DNA from: Anomaloglossus baeobatrachus
Lineage: Eukaryota; Chordata; Amphibia; Anura; Aromobatidae
Length of the DNA stretch: 64,000 bases
Assembly: GCF_048569485.1 (NCBI RefSeq)
Contig: NC_134357.1
Coordinates: 334,666,742 to 334,730,741, forward strand
Direction of reading: 5' to 3'
Positions 21,974 to 32,955 of this stretch are shown here, piece by piece; within the stretch, counting starts at the first letter, position 1; each line of letters starts with the position of its first letter. Below the pieces are notes generated by a model. The model did not search any database. It worked only from the letters and a program-made list of their open reading frames with translations, and had not been told where the DNA came from. The position numbers and the translations under genes are program-made.

Positions 21974-22780
21974 ATGGATCCCGCTGAAGCACTAGCAGCC
22001 TTACAGGAGGAACTCACACGCCAGCGTGAGACTCAGACCCGCATGCTGCAATTCATGTCTTCTGTAGACGCCCGCCTGAACACGCTGCAAGCGTCAGTTA
22101 CATCTTCAGCATCTCGGGCTTCCACTAGACAATCCACGGCTCCAGCTCCCGTGGCAGCCTCTTCGGATGCTTCCAGACTTCGTTTGGCCTCACCACCCCG
22201 GTACGCCGGAGATCCCAAGACCTGCAGGGGATTCATAAACCAATGCTCCCTCCATTTCACGCAGCTGCCGCATTTGTTTGCCTCCGACCAAGCCAAGGTC
22301 GCCTTCATCATGTCCCATCTAGAGGGTGAGGCACTGGCGTGGATGAACCCCTTGTGGGAAAGGGAGGATCCTGTGACCACGAACATCCAGGAGTTCCTGC
22401 AGGCATTTCGTGGCACCTTTGACGAGCCCGGACGCGCCTCCGCGTCTGCTTCATCTCTTCTCCGGTTACGTCAGGGGACTCTGACGGTGGCTCAATACGC
22501 CATCCGTTTTCGCACCTTGGCTTCGGAACTCGGGTGGAACAACGAGGCCCTAACCGCCGCCTTCTGGGAAGGACTCTCGGGTCGAATTAAAGATGAGCTG
22601 GCTGGTCGTGACGTACCGTCCACCCTGGATGCCCTGATTACCCTAGCGACTCGAGTGGACATTCGCTTTCAGGAGCGATCCAAAGAAGTGTCCCGTGAGA
22701 GACATCCGGTACGGCATTCCTCTCCTCCGCAGAAGCCCGCCGTTCTTCAGTCAACGGCATCTGGTGTCTCCGTCCACTAG
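21974..22780 (+). CDS. gag: Gag polyprotein region of the Gypsy element
   Basis: The frame starts MDPAEALAALQEEL fourteen bases after the LTR. An N-terminal coiled-coil-like stretch is followed by the capsid homology region (SHLEGEALAWMNPLWE), similar to Sushi-type chromovirus Gag. A CCHC zinc-knuckle sequence (CFYCGEGTHLLRSC) lies downstream of this frame. Treated as a fossil; the gag region shows about one apparent break. Confidence 0.85.
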   Translation: MDPAEALAALQEELTRQRETQTRMLQFMSSVDARLNTLQASVTSSASRASTRQSTAPAPVAASSDASRLRLASPPRYAGDPKTCRGFINQCSLHFTQLPHLFASDQAKVAFIMSHLEGEALAWMNPLWEREDPVTTNIQEFLQAFRGTFDEPGRASASASSLLRLRQGTLTVAQYAIRFRTLASELGWNNEALTAAFWEGLSGRIKDELAGRDVPSTLDALITLATRVDIRFQERSKEVSRERHPVRHSSPPQKPAVLQSTASGVSVH

Positions 22781-22920
22781 CCCATGCAGATCGACCATGT
22801 GCGGCAGTCTGAACAACGCCGAGCAGAGCGGCTCGCCAAGGGCCTCTGCTTCTACTGCGGAGAGGGCACACACCTGCTACGATCCTGTCCAGAGAGGCCG
22901 GGAAACTCCAAAGCCTAGGG

Positions 22921-25900
22921 TTGGTAGGAGAGGCCACCCTAGGTGCTGGGACTCTCTCAGACCCAGTTACGTGGACTGTGCAAGTGACAACGGGAGAGAC
23001 GCGGTTCACGGCTGAGGCGTACCTCGATTCTGGGGCAGCAGGCAATTTCATCCAGCAGGCCACGGTGGACAAGTACCAGGTGCCTGTTACTCCACTCGAC
23101 AAACCCCTCGTGATTGCCTCCGTGGATGGGAGACCCCTCTCTGACACCATCTCCTGGATCACCAGGCCGGTCGAACTGCGTATCGGTGCCTTGCACACTG
23201 AGAACATCGCTCTCTACGTCCTCCCACACATGTGCCATCAAATCCTGCTGGGACTTCCCTGGTTACGGACACACGAACCATCAGTCAGCTGGGGCACTGG
23301 TGAAATAACCCGATGGGGCTCTTCTTGCCATGAGAACTGTCTGAAGACCATACAACCCATCCGACGACCTCCGGTTCCAGAGTCCCTACCGGGACTGCCC
23401 TCGGCCTATTGGTCCTTCGCGGACGTCTTTGATAAAAAGGAGTCAGAGGTACTTCCGCCACATCGTCCTTACGATTGTGCCATCGACCTGCTCCCGGGAA
23501 CCACACCACCGCGAGGACGGATATATCCATTGTCTCCAGCCGAAACAAGGGCCATGTCTACTTACATCACAGAGAGCCTGGCAAGGGGATTCATTCGGAG
23601 ATCCTCCTCTCCTGCTGGAGCAGGCTTCTTCTTTGTTAAGAAGAAAGAAGGCGACTTACGCCCATGTATAGACTACCGGGGATTGAACCAAATCACCGTG
23701 AAAAATAAATACCCCCTGCCGCTCATCCCCGAATTGTTTGATCGGCTTAGAGGAGCTCGTGTGTTCACCAAGTTGGATCTTCGGGGTGCCTACAACCTGG
23801 TCCGCATCCGCTCTGGGGACGAATGGAAGACCGCGTTTAATACTCGCGATGGGCACTATGAATACTGCGTGATGCCCTTCGGCCTGTGTAACGCACCAGC
23901 AGTCTTTCAAGAATTGGTGAATGACGTTTTCCGGGACCTTCTCTACGTCTGTGTGGTGGTGTATCTGGATGATATCCTTGTCTTCTCTCCGGACCTCCAG
24001 ATCCACAGAGAGAACGTGCAGCTGGTTCTACAAAGACTGAGAGAGAATCGTCTGTACGCCAAGTACGAGAAGTGTGTCTTTGAGCAGTCTTCTCTCCCCT
24101 TCCTGGGTTACATCATCTCCGATACCGGACTGCAGATGGATCCAAAGAAGGTCTCCTCCATTCTCAACTGGCCTCCTCCTTCTGGACTGAAGGCAATCCA
24201 ACGCTTTCTGGGATTCGCCAACTACTACCGCCAGTTCATCCCTCACTTCTCTGCTCTGACTGCTCCTCTCTCCGCCTTGACCAAGAAGGGGCCTAATCCA
24301 AAGGACTGGTCACCTGCGGCCGACGCCGCGTTTGGCTCTCTGAAGCGGGCATTTGCCTCCTCTCCTGTACTCCACCATCCGGAGTTAAACCGCCAGTTCA
24401 CCTTGGAGGTGGATGCCTCCTCCTCGGGAGCCGGAGCAGTGCTCATGCAGAAGTCCTCCTCCGGGAAGATGGTGACTTGCGTTTTTTTCTCCAAGAGCTT
24501 CTCAGCGCCTGAACGCAACTACACCATCGGTGACCGAGAGCTATTGGCAGTCAAACTGGCTCTGGAGGAATGGCGCTACCTTCTGGAAGGAGTAGTGTAT
24601 CCCGTTATTATTTACACGGACCACAAGAACCTGGAATACCTGCGGTCTGCTCAGCGACTGAACCCACGGCAAGCCAGGTGGTCCTTGTTCTTTGCCAGAT
24701 TCGATTTCCAGCTCCATTTCCGACCCGCGGACAAGAATGTACGCGCTGATGCCTTGTCCAGGTCTTTCATGCCCATGGAGCAGGAAGAGGAGACATCCCA
24801 ACCCATCATCTGTCCTAGTAAAATCATTCCGGTGGCTCCTGTCACCTTGGCCCAGATACCGCCCGGGAAGACCTATGTCTCTGAGACTGACAGGCAAAAA
24901 GTGTTACACTGGGGCCATGCCTCGAAAACAGCCAGTCATGCTGGTCAGAAGAGAACATGGAGTGCGATTGTACGTCATTACTGGTGGCCATCCCTTCGCA
25001 CGGACGTCGCTTCTTTTGTCTCTGCCTGCTCCTCTTGTGCCAGGAACAAGACGCCCAAACACCTGCCATATGGCCGTCTTCTGCCTCTGCCTATACCCTC
25101 AGTTCCGTGGCAACACATTGCGATGGACTTTATTACAGACTTGCCATTGTCCTCCGGACACACAGTCATATGGGTCGTGGTGGATCGATCCTCTAAAATG
25201 GCTCATTTCGTCCCTATGGCAGGACTGCCCTCTGCCCAGGAACTCGCGGATGCCTATATACATCACATCTTCCGCTTGCATGGCTTTCAATCACACATTG
25301 TGTCCGACAGAGGAACTCAGTTCACCTCCCGCTTCTGGAGGGCTCTCTGCAAACATCTGGGAGTGACTCTGGACTTTTCTTCAGCCTACCATCCTCAGTC
25401 GAACGGCCAAGTGGAACGGGTCAATCAGATCTTGACCTCCTTCTTACGTCACTACGTCAACGCCCATCATGACGACTGGTCCACGCTTCTTCCTTGGGCT
25501 GAATTCTCCCATAACCACCACGTCAGTGAGTCCTCCTCCAGCTCTCCCTTCCATGTCGTTTACGGACTTCAGCCTTCCGTCCCATTGCCTGTATCCTCTT
25601 CCTCGGATGTCCCTGCTGCTGATGCTGTAGCCCGTGACTTTACAACCATTTGGGACTCTGTTAAGGCGTCCCTTGCACGTGCCTCCCTGCGGATGAAGAG
25701 ACACGCAGACAAGAGACGTCTGGACCCTCCGTGTTTCTCTCCTGGAGATCTCGTCTGGCTTGCTTCCAAGTACGTCCGATTGAAGCTACCATCCTACAAG
25801 CTGGGTCCTCGCTACATCGGGCCGTTTAAAGTCCTCAGCAAGATCAATGAGGTTTCCTACAAGCTGCAGCTCCCAGCCACGATGAGAATCCCCAACTCCT

Positions 25901-26442
25901 TCCACGTCTCCCTGCTCAAGCCGGTTGTCCTTGGTCCCTTCTCCGCTGCTGCCAGTTCGGCTCCTCCTCCTATTGCCGATGACGACATCTATGCGGTAAG
26001 GGATATCGTGGCCATGAAGACCGTACGGGGCCGACAGTTCTTCCTGGTAGACTGGGCAGGGTATGGTCCTGAAGATAGGTCCTGGGAGCCCCGGGAGAAT
26101 GTGGGTACTCCTCTGATCCGTGCCTTTCTGTCCCGGTTGCGGGGAGGGGGGCGTGGGGGGGGGGGTACTGTCACGCTCCCCGGGTCCCCTGCTCTGCTCC
26201 CCGGCTCACCTGCCACGCTCCCCGGCTCCCCTGCCTGGTTCCCCGGTTCTTCGGTCCGGTCCCCGCCGATCCCCGCTCTGCAGCCTCCATTGCCTGCGCT
26301 TCCCGGGCGTCCTGGTCCCAGCTCCCGGCGCCCGTCGGCTTCTCAGCCCCAGCCTGGCTCTGCTGCTTCCTCCACAACGCTTCCTGCTCTGGCTTCTGGC
26401 ACCCTGGCCGCGCGCATGCGCATTAGGGCGCGCGGTCATTGA
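22921..26442 (+). CDS. pol: Pol polyprotein of the Gypsy element (PR-RT-RH-IN-chromodomain)
   Basis: One long frame of about 1173 residues. In order: retropepsin motif YLDSGAAGNFI (~residue 33), reverse transcriptase with YLDDILVFS (~345), RNase H with TDHKNLEYL (~560), integrase zinc-binding and DDE core (HYWWPSL, CSSCARNK, DFITDLPLS, YHPQSNGQVERVNQ; about 670-900), and a chromodomain (VRDIVAMK, FLVDWAGYGPEDRSWEP; about 1020-1075). The chromodomain marks the chromovirus branch and is thought to guide integration to modified histones. The frame runs on into the 3' LTR. Confidence 0.93.
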   Translation: MVGEATLGAGTLSDPVTWTVQVTTGETRFTAEAYLDSGAAGNFIQQATVDKYQVPVTPLDKPLVIASVDGRPLSDTISWITRPVELRIGALHTENIALYVLPHMCHQILLGLPWLRTHEPSVSWGTGEITRWGSSCHENCLKTIQPIRRPPVPESLPGLPSAYWSFADVFDKKESEVLPPHRPYDCAIDLLPGTTPPRGRIYPLSPAETRAMSTYITESLARGFIRRSSSPAGAGFFFVKKKEGDLRPCIDYRGLNQITVKNKYPLPLIPELFDRLRGARVFTKLDLRGAYNLVRIRSGDEWKTAFNTRDGHYEYCVMPFGLCNAPAVFQELVNDVFRDLLYVCVVVYLDDILVFSPDLQIHRENVQLVLQRLRENRLYAKYEKCVFEQSSLPFLGYIISDTGLQMDPKKVSSILNWPPPSGLKAIQRFLGFANYYRQFIPHFSALTAPLSALTKKGPNPKDWSPAADAAFGSLKRAFASSPVLHHPELNRQFTLEVDASSSGAGAVLMQKSSSGKMVTCVFFSKSFSAPERNYTIGDRELLAVKLALEEWRYLLEGVVYPVIIYTDHKNLEYLRSAQRLNPRQARWSLFFARFDFQLHFRPADKNVRADALSRSFMPMEQEEETSQPIICPSKIIPVAPVTLAQIPPGKTYVSETDRQKVLHWGHASKTASHAGQKRTWSAIVRHYWWPSLRTDVASFVSACSSCARNKTPKHLPYGRLLPLPIPSVPWQHIAMDFITDLPLSSGHTVIWVVVDRSSKMAHFVPMAGLPSAQELADAYIHHIFRLHGFQSHIVSDRGTQFTSRFWRALCKHLGVTLDFSSAYHPQSNGQVERVNQILTSFLRHYVNAHHDDWSTLLPWAEFSHNHHVSESSSSSPFHVVYGLQPSVPLPVSSSSDVPAADAVARDFTTIWDSVKASLARASLRMKRHADKRRLDPPCFSPGDLVWLASKYVRLKLPSYKLGPRYIGPFKVLSKINEVSYKLQLPATMRIPNSFHVSLLKPVVLGPFSAAASSAPPPIADDDIYAVRDIVAMKTVRGRQFFLVDWAGYGPEDRSWEPRENVGTPLIRAFLSRLRGGGRGGGGTVTLPGSPALLPGSPATLPGSPAWFPGSSVRSPPIPALQPPLPALPGRPGPSSRRPSASQPQPGSAASSTTLPALASGTLAARMRIRARGH

Positions 26443-26950
26443 CCCTTTCTTAAAGGGCCAGCGCCCACTGACAGGAAATGAAGCACACAGGTACAGGGTA
26501 TAAAGGGGTTTAGTGTCCAAGTGGGCGGGGCCTGTTCTTCGTGTTTCCCAAGCTAGGAGTCAGGTCTCCTTGTGTTCCTGGGAGATACTCACCTCTCTTT
26601 CTTCTAGAGCCGATCCTGCCTTGCCATCCGGTTCTGCCGAAATCCCGAACCCCGAACGCTGTCTATCCGCCATCCTGACAGTCCGTACCACCTCTGATCC
26701 CTGCGGTGACCCGTCATCTCGCTCCAACGGTTCCGCACTCCGCCTGACATCATCTCGGCTTCCGAACCTGAGCTCCGTCACCCGGACTACCATCAGTGAC
26801 TCCGTGGTCCCAGGGACTTTTCCGTTATACTCTTGTGCACGGACTGTCCTGCTACCTGTAGTGCTCCAGCTACCGGACCCCTTACCATCATCAAGGAGTT
26901 CGGGCCAGTGGATCCACCTCCTGGGTCTGCCCGTCCACCTGGCCCTAACA
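26169..26950 (+). repeat. 3' LTR of the Gypsy element
   Basis: 782-bp copy of the 5' LTR, preceded directly by a run of G (about 26143-26166) that serves as the polypurine tract. Confidence 0.95.
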
Positions 26951-27146
26951 TTATGTCGCTTTGGGCCAGATGGAAAAGATGGGAAAAGTGAACAACTCCA
27001 TGAGAAAGAACGTCAGCTATAACCAGCTGTAAGTCACCATCTATATCTACTGTAATGCATATGTTCTGCAGGACTGGTATCTACCACTATAGGTCACCAT
27101 ATGGCAACAATTTCGGTGCTAATCTTTGTATAGTGATTTTCAGTAA

Positions 27147-27593
27147 GGTTATGTGCCCACGGTACAATGTACCCACGGACTTTGCCACAGGTCTGTCCGC
27201 GGGTTTACAGTAGCTGCTCCCCAAAATCCGCAACTATCCATTGCTACGCTATTTCTGCAGAATTGTTGCAGTAAACCTGCGTAAACAGTGCTGATTTCAT
27301 GCAGAATTCCTGTGGAATTCCCGCCCTGTATCTCCATAGTGGAGGAACGGGAATTCTGCAGATATTTCTGCATGAATAATTGACATGCAGTTACGTGCGG
27401 CTGCAAGAAATCTGCAGCATTTTCCGCAGCCGCACATACCACACCATTGATACAGCACTCCGCAAATCCCATAGGGTAACATGGGGAATGTCTGTACTTT
27501 CTAGAACCTGCAGATTTATCTGGAAAATTCAGATAAATCCGCAGGTTTTCCGCGGCAAAATTGGCAGGTACGTTGTCCAATGGGCACATAGCC
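27147..27593. mobile_element. Harbinger MITE (GGTTATGTGCCCAC ends)
   Basis: Ends GGTTATGTGCCCACGGTACA and, inverted, GGCTATGTGCCCATTGGACA are flanked by TAA (27144-27146, 27594-27596). Body palindromic, rich in CTGCAGAATT and CCGCGG motifs; no coding sequence. Confidence 0.85.
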
Positions 27594-27596
27594 TAA

Positions 27597-27890
27597 GGGG
27601 TACTTCTCACATAGCGAGATTGCTAGCGAGATTGCTGCTGAGTCACAGGTTTTGTGATGTACCAGTGACCTCATCAGCGATCTCGCTGTGTGTGACACTA
27701 AGCAGCGATCTGGCCTCTGCTGTAACATCGCTGATCGTTACACACTGTTCTGGCTCATTTTATGCTTGTTGGTCCCCCGCTGTGCAGCATACATCGACGT
27801 GTTTGATGGCGAGAGACCAACGAGCACCGACTCTTTGTAAGCAGCGTACGCTGGTAACCAGGGTAAATATCAGGTAACTAAGCAAAGCGT
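27597..27890. mobile_element. Harbinger MITE, GGGGTACTTCTCACA family, truncated
   Basis: Starts GGGGTACTTCTCACATAGCG directly after the TAA that ends the previous MITE. The sequence matches the left end of the larger copy at 46717 (AGCGAGATNGCTAGCGAGAT; TGTGTGTGACACNNAGCAG) and includes the GGTAACCAGGGTAAATATCA module; the right end is missing. Confidence 0.75.
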
Positions 27891-28902
27891 AATTAGTCCA
27901 GTGATGTCAGAGAACTGGGATAATATATATAAATGAACACACAGCTTAAAGGGTTATCATCATCTTCAATTTTTAGGAGCACACCTCTCACCTGACTGGA
28001 TGCGATGGACTCTTAAAAATTGACAAATTGGGCCAGCAACATAGATGAGCCACAGGCACAAACTTTACGCTCTCCTATGCTGCTAGCAAAGGCAGCTTTG
28101 CGTCTGCAGCATTGAAGTACAGGGGCACTAAAGCTAGCTGGATTCCTATATTCTTGAGAACAGTACCAACTTTTTAAAAACTTTTAATAAGAGGTAAAAC
28201 TGCTCGTTTTTACAAGCACTTTCCAATTTTACCCATTTATGATTATGAGAAAACCCTTAATGCTAGGAAGCAAAGTGCTATCACAGCACAGAGACACTGA
28301 TTAGAGATAAGTCAGCCAGTTGAAGTTCAGTTCGGCACGTGCAGCTGAACCATACCTCCATGGGTTTGGAATTGGCTTGAACCACAATGGAAGTCACTGA
28401 TTGGACAGTGCTGGTCTCCATACACATACAGCAAGCCATAAACAAATCACTTCCAGGGGCAGGTGGACAGGATTTTCCATTTTTTTGGGGGGTGCACACT
28501 ACATCCGATCATGCTGTTATACCCAGTGCGAGCCATTTAAACATTGCAAGCAGCTCACACTGGGCTGAGGACCGAGCATACACGAGCACAGCGATGTTCG
28601 CGTGAGTGAAGTTCACACACAAAGTGCCCGAACTCTGTTGTTTTGTTTTAAAAAGTTAGCGTTCTGCCAAAAACCGAACATCGGATAATACTGATGTCAC
28701 AGTGAAAGAGAATATCTCTGAAGCGCAAACCTTTATTTGACCATTGGGCCCCTTAGAACAAAAGCATGAGTGGAATTTCTGTACCCCCTATACCTAATGC
28801 TCCAATCCATATAATACTAAAGTCCTTGAGATCCCATATCATAAATATAAAAAGGCAAATGTTACACTAGTTTTTACAGTACTTCACATGGTACTGGACA
28901 TA
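27891..28902. other. No gene seen
   Basis: Mostly AT-rich. At about 28310-28680 GAAGTTCAGTTCGGCACGTG and GTGCCCGAACTCTGTT suggest a worn hAT-like repeat, but ends are not clear. Confidence 0.3.
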
Positions 28903-29192
28903 CAGTCAAAGCCGAAAGTGTGGGCACCCTTGAAATTGAAATCCACAAAATGAAGTATTTCTCCCTGAAAATGTTTACTCGTTTTGTTATACACATGTTT
29001 ATTTCCTTTGTGTGTATTGGAACAACACAAAAAAAATAGAGGAAAAAAAAAGACATATTGGACATAATTTCACACAAAAGCCCCAAAATGGGCCTTCCAA
29101 AAGTATTGGCACCTTTCCATAACTGTGGGTAAATTAAATTTGTTTCAAGTATGTGATGTTTATTCAAACTCATCTGTGGCAAGTAACAGGTA

Positions 29193-30091
29193 CAGTGGAA
29201 CCTTGCTTAACGAGAACAATCCGTTCTGGGACTGTGCTTGTTAACCAAGTTACTCATTCAGCAGAGCAAGATTTCCCATAGGAAATCATTGCAATGCTGA
29301 CAATTCGTTCCACAACTAATTAAATGTCCCATCCTGGTCCCCTATTCTGTCATTCCACACACGTACAAACACACACAAACTCCCACAAACACACAAGCAC
29401 GCACGCACACGCACATATTATATGCTCACCTTACCATCCGTTTCATCGCCGGTCTCCTGGGACTTGCTGTTCTCCGGTGCGGGCCGTGTATCGGGTTACC
29501 ATAACGACGAGGGAGGAACTTCCTGCCAGAGCGCTGATGTCAATGGCAGAGCCACTTGCCTCTGATTGGCCAGCGCGCTGCCATTGAGTAGAGGTGACAG
29601 GAACCAGGAAGTTCCTGCTTCGTCGCTATGGATGCAGATGCCTGGAGTGGAGCGGAGCGGCGCACTACAGGACCCAGGAGACCGGCGATGAAACGGAAGG
29701 TACACATATTATATGCTCACCTTACCTTCTGTTCCACCGCCGGCCTCATGGTACTTGTAGTTCGCCGCGAGCACGTCGCAATGTACTCGGGAACTACAAG
29801 AACCATGAGACCGGCGGTGGAACGAAGGTAAGGTGAGCATAATACTGTATGTGTGTGCGTGCGTGTGTGTTTGTGTGTGTTTGTGTGTGTTTGTGCGTAC
29901 ATGTGTGTGTTTGTGTGGACTGCAAGTGCGGGTCAGAGCGCGGTGGATGGACGGAACCGGAAGTGTGTGAGGTGAGGATTTTGCTCACACAGCAAAGCTT
30001 TCTCCTAAAGCGGGTTACAAATTTACAGAAAGCTTTGCTTGTTAAGCGAAATTCTCGTTAAGTGGGTTACTCGTTAAGCGAGGTTCCACTG
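29193..30091. mobile_element. pogo/Tigger-like non-autonomous element
   Basis: Ends CAGTGGAACCTTGCTTAACG and, inverted, CAGTGGAACCTCGCTTAACG are flanked by TA (29191-29192, 30092-30093). Inside are a CACA tract (29340-29420), a palindromic GC-rich core (about 29425-29840) and a TGTG tract (29845-29920). No transposase. Inserted in the old Tc1. Confidence 0.85.
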
Positions 30092-30151
30092 TATGGGCAA
30101 TATGAAACCATATAAAAAAGGAGAAAAATTGACTGTGTGCCACACTAAGCA

Positions 30152-31109
30152 TGGAGAAAAGAAAGAGAAGAGAACTGTCTGAGGACTTGAGAAGCAAAGC
30201 TATTGAAAAATATCAACAATCTCCAGAGATCTTAATGTTCCTTTGTCCACGGTGTACAACATAATCAAGAAGCTTACAACCCATGGCACTGTAGCTAATC
30301 TCCTTCGACGTGAATGGCAGTGAAAAATTGAAAAAAAGTTGCAACAAAGGATAGCCTGGAGGATGGATAAGCAACCCAAACCAAATTCCAAAGAAATTCA
30401 AGCTGTCCTGCAGGCTCAGGGTACATCAGTGCAAACTATCTGTCAACATTTAAATGAAATGAAAACACTATGGCAGGAGACCCAGGAGGACCCCACTGCT
30501 GACACAGAGACATAAAAAAGCTACACTGCAGTTTGCCAAAATGTACAAAAGCCAAAGTGCTTCTGGGAAACTGTCTTTTGCACAGATGAGACCAAAATAG
30601 TTTTTTTTGATACAAAACATCATTCTACTGTTTACCAAAAATGGAATGAGGCCTACAAAAAAATAACACAGTACCTACAGTCAAATATAGCAAATATAGT
30701 GGAGGTTTAAAAATGTTTTGGAATTGTTCTACTGCACTGGGTGCCTTGACTGTGTGCAAGACATCATGAAATCTGAAAATTACCAAAGGATTTTGGGTCG
30801 CAATGCAGTGCCCAGTGTCAGAATGTTGGGTTTGTGTATTAGGTTATGGGTCTTCCAGCAGGACAATGGCCCCAAACAAACTTCAAGAAGTATACAGAAA
30901 TGGATGGAAACAAAGTGCTGGAAAATTTTGAAGTGGCCAACAAGAAGTCTAGATCTAAATCCCATTGAACACCTGGGGAGAGATCGTAAAATTGCTGTTG
31001 GTTGAAGGCGCCCTTCAAATATGAAAGACCTAGAGCAGTTTGCAAAAGAAGAGTGACCCGAAATTCTAGTTGAATGGTGTAAAAAACTTGTTGATGGTCA
31101 AAGGAAGTG
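30152..31109 (+). pseudogene. Decayed Tc1-like transposase
   Basis: The start MEKRKRRELSEDLRSKA (30152) and LSTVYNIIKKLTTHGT show the helix-turn-helix region. Later fragments, split by many stops and frame changes, keep FCTDETKIVFFDTKHH, VFQQDNGPKQTS and SLDLNPIEHL. One catalytic-block residue has changed (FQQDNGPKQT against the usual DNDPKHT). Clearly long dead. Confidence 0.85.
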
Positions 31110-31133
31110 ATTGATTGCAGTTACAGTATCTTG

Positions 31134-32714
31134 CGAAAGTACCCACATTTCAGGCTTCAAACATAAAGATAAAAATTTTACATTTTACGGTGAAGAATCA
31201 ACAATAAGTGGGACACAACTGTGAACGATATTTATTGCTTATTTTAAATTTTTGTAAAAAATAAAAAACTGAAAATTGGGGCGTGCAATATTATTTGAGT
31301 TAATACTTTGTAGCACCACCTTTTGCTGCGATTACAGCTGCAAGTCGCTTGGGGTATGTGTCTATCAGTTTTGCACATCGAGAGACTGATATTCTTGCCC
31401 ATTCTTCATTTGCAAACAGCTGGAGCTCAGTGAGGTTGGATGGAGAGCGTTTGTGATCAGCAGTTTTCAGCTCTTTCCACAGATTCTCGATTGGATTCAG
31501 GTCTGGACTTTGACTTGGCCATTCTAACACCTGGATACGTTTATTTGTGAACCATTCCATTGTAGATTTTGCTTTATGTTTGGGATCATTGTCTTGTTGG
31601 AAGACAAATCTCCGTCCCAGTCTCAGGTCTTTTGTAGACTCCAGCAGGTTTTCTTCAAGAATGGTCCTGTATTTGGCTCCATCCATCTTCCCATCAATTT
31701 TAACCATCTTCCCTGTCCCTGTTGAAGCAAAGCAGACCCAAACCATGATCCTGCCACCACCATGTTTGACAATGGGGATGGTGTGTTCAGGATGATGGGC
31801 TGTGTTGCTTTTACTCCAAACATATTGTTTGGCATTGTGCCCAAATAATTCGATTTTGGTTTCATCTGACCAGAGCACCTTCTTTCACATGTTTGGTGTG
31901 TCTCCCAGGTGGCTTGTGGCAAACTTTAAACAACACTTTTTATGGATATCTTTGAGAAATGGCTTTCTCCTTGCTATTCTTCCATAAAGGCCAGATTTGT
32001 ACAATGTATGACTGATTGTTGTCCTATGGACAGACTCTCCCACCTCAGCTGTAGATCTCTGCAGTTCATCCAGAGTGATCAAGGGCCTCTTGGCTGCATC
32101 TCTGATCAGTCTTCTCCTTGTCTGAGATGAAAGTTTGGATGGACGGCCAGGTCTTGGTAGATTTGCAGTGGTATGATACTCCTTCCATTTCAAAATGATC
32201 ACTTGCACAGTGCTTCTTTGGATGTTTAAAGTTTTGGAAATCTTTTTGCAACAAAATCCGGCTTTAAACGTCTCCAGAACAGTATCATGGACCTGCCTGT
32301 TTTGTTCCTTGGTCTTCATGATGCTCCCTGCGCTTTAAACAGAACACTGAGACTATCACAGAGCAGGTGCATTTATACGGAGACTTGATTGCACACAGGC
32401 GGCTTATATATATTATTATCAGTCATTTAGGACAATATTGGATCATTCAGAAATCCTCAATGAACTTCTGGAGTGAGTTCGCTGCACTGAAAGTAAAGGG
32501 GACGAATAATATTGCACGCCCCAATTTTCAGGTTTTTTAAATTTTTTACAAAAATTTAAAATAAGCAATAAATTTTGTTCAACTTCACAATTGTGTCCCA
32601 CTTGTTGTTGATTCTTCACCATAAAATTATTTTTTTTTATCTTTATATTTGAAGCCTGAAATATGGAAAAAGGGTGAAAAATACAAGGGGGCCGAATACT
32701 TTCGCAAGGCACTG
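31134..32714 (-). mobile_element. Tc1-like transposon, full length, one nonsense change
   Basis: TA at 31132-31133 and 32715-32716 flanks ends CAGTATCTTGCGAAAGTACC and, inverted, CAGTGCCTTGCGAAAGTATT. The terminal repeats are long (about 150-200 bp); the left one lacks an internal block of roughly 30 bp present in the right one. It lies inside the old Tc1, in the opposite direction. Confidence 0.93.
31300..32319 (-). pseudogene. Tc1-like transposase, 339 codons with one in-frame stop
   Basis: Starts MKTKEQNRQVHDTVLETFKA (32319) and ends GGATKY. Helix-turn-helix regions lie in the first ~110 residues, then the DDE domain with [22 protein letters not shown] and [15 protein letters not shown]. 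The frame is the same throughout except for one TGA (31885-31887), in place of the TGG expected just before KKVLWSDE. Everything else looks intact, so the loss is recent. Confidence 0.93.
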
Positions 32715-32955
32715 TATTTATTGTCAAGGATGTGCAAACAAATATTAAGTTGAGGGTGCCAACAATATTGTCCAGGTCCTTTAAGGGTTTTGGATGAAAT
32801 TATATCCAATTTACGTTTTTTTTCCCTCTTTTTTATAATATTATTCCAATACACAAAAAGGGAATAAACATGGGCATAACACAACAGTATTTCTGGGAGA
32901 AATACTTCGATTTCTCGAACTATTTCAATGGTACCAACATTTTCGGCCATGACTG

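Larger units (their letters stand above)
21175..26950 (+). mobile_element. Ty3/Gypsy chromovirus-type LTR retrotransposon, young
   Basis: Two near-identical LTRs (21175-21960 and 26169-26950) begin TGTCACGCTCCCCGGG and end GGCCCTAACA. TTATG flanks both sides (21170-21174, 26951-26955), a 5-bp target duplication. By eye the LTRs differ at about a dozen positions plus one small indel, roughly 1.5%, so the insertion is recent. Parts in order are gag, protease, reverse transcriptase, RNase H, integrase, a C-terminal chromodomain and a G-rich polypurine tract before the 3' LTR. It looks close to whole, with about one apparent break. Confidence 0.95.
28903..32955 (+). mobile_element. Old Tc1-like transposon holding two younger insertions
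   Basis: Ends CAGTCAAAGCCGAAAGTGTG and, inverted, CAGTCATGGCCGAAAATGTT are each flanked by TA (28901-28902, 32956-32957). Removing the pogo-like MITE and the inner Tc1 leaves about 1.57 kb, the normal length of a Tc1 element. It must predate both insertions. Confidence 0.85.

Noticed and set aside
23285-25769. Frames on the minus strand and in other frames within pol
   Set aside because: Shadows of the long pol frame.
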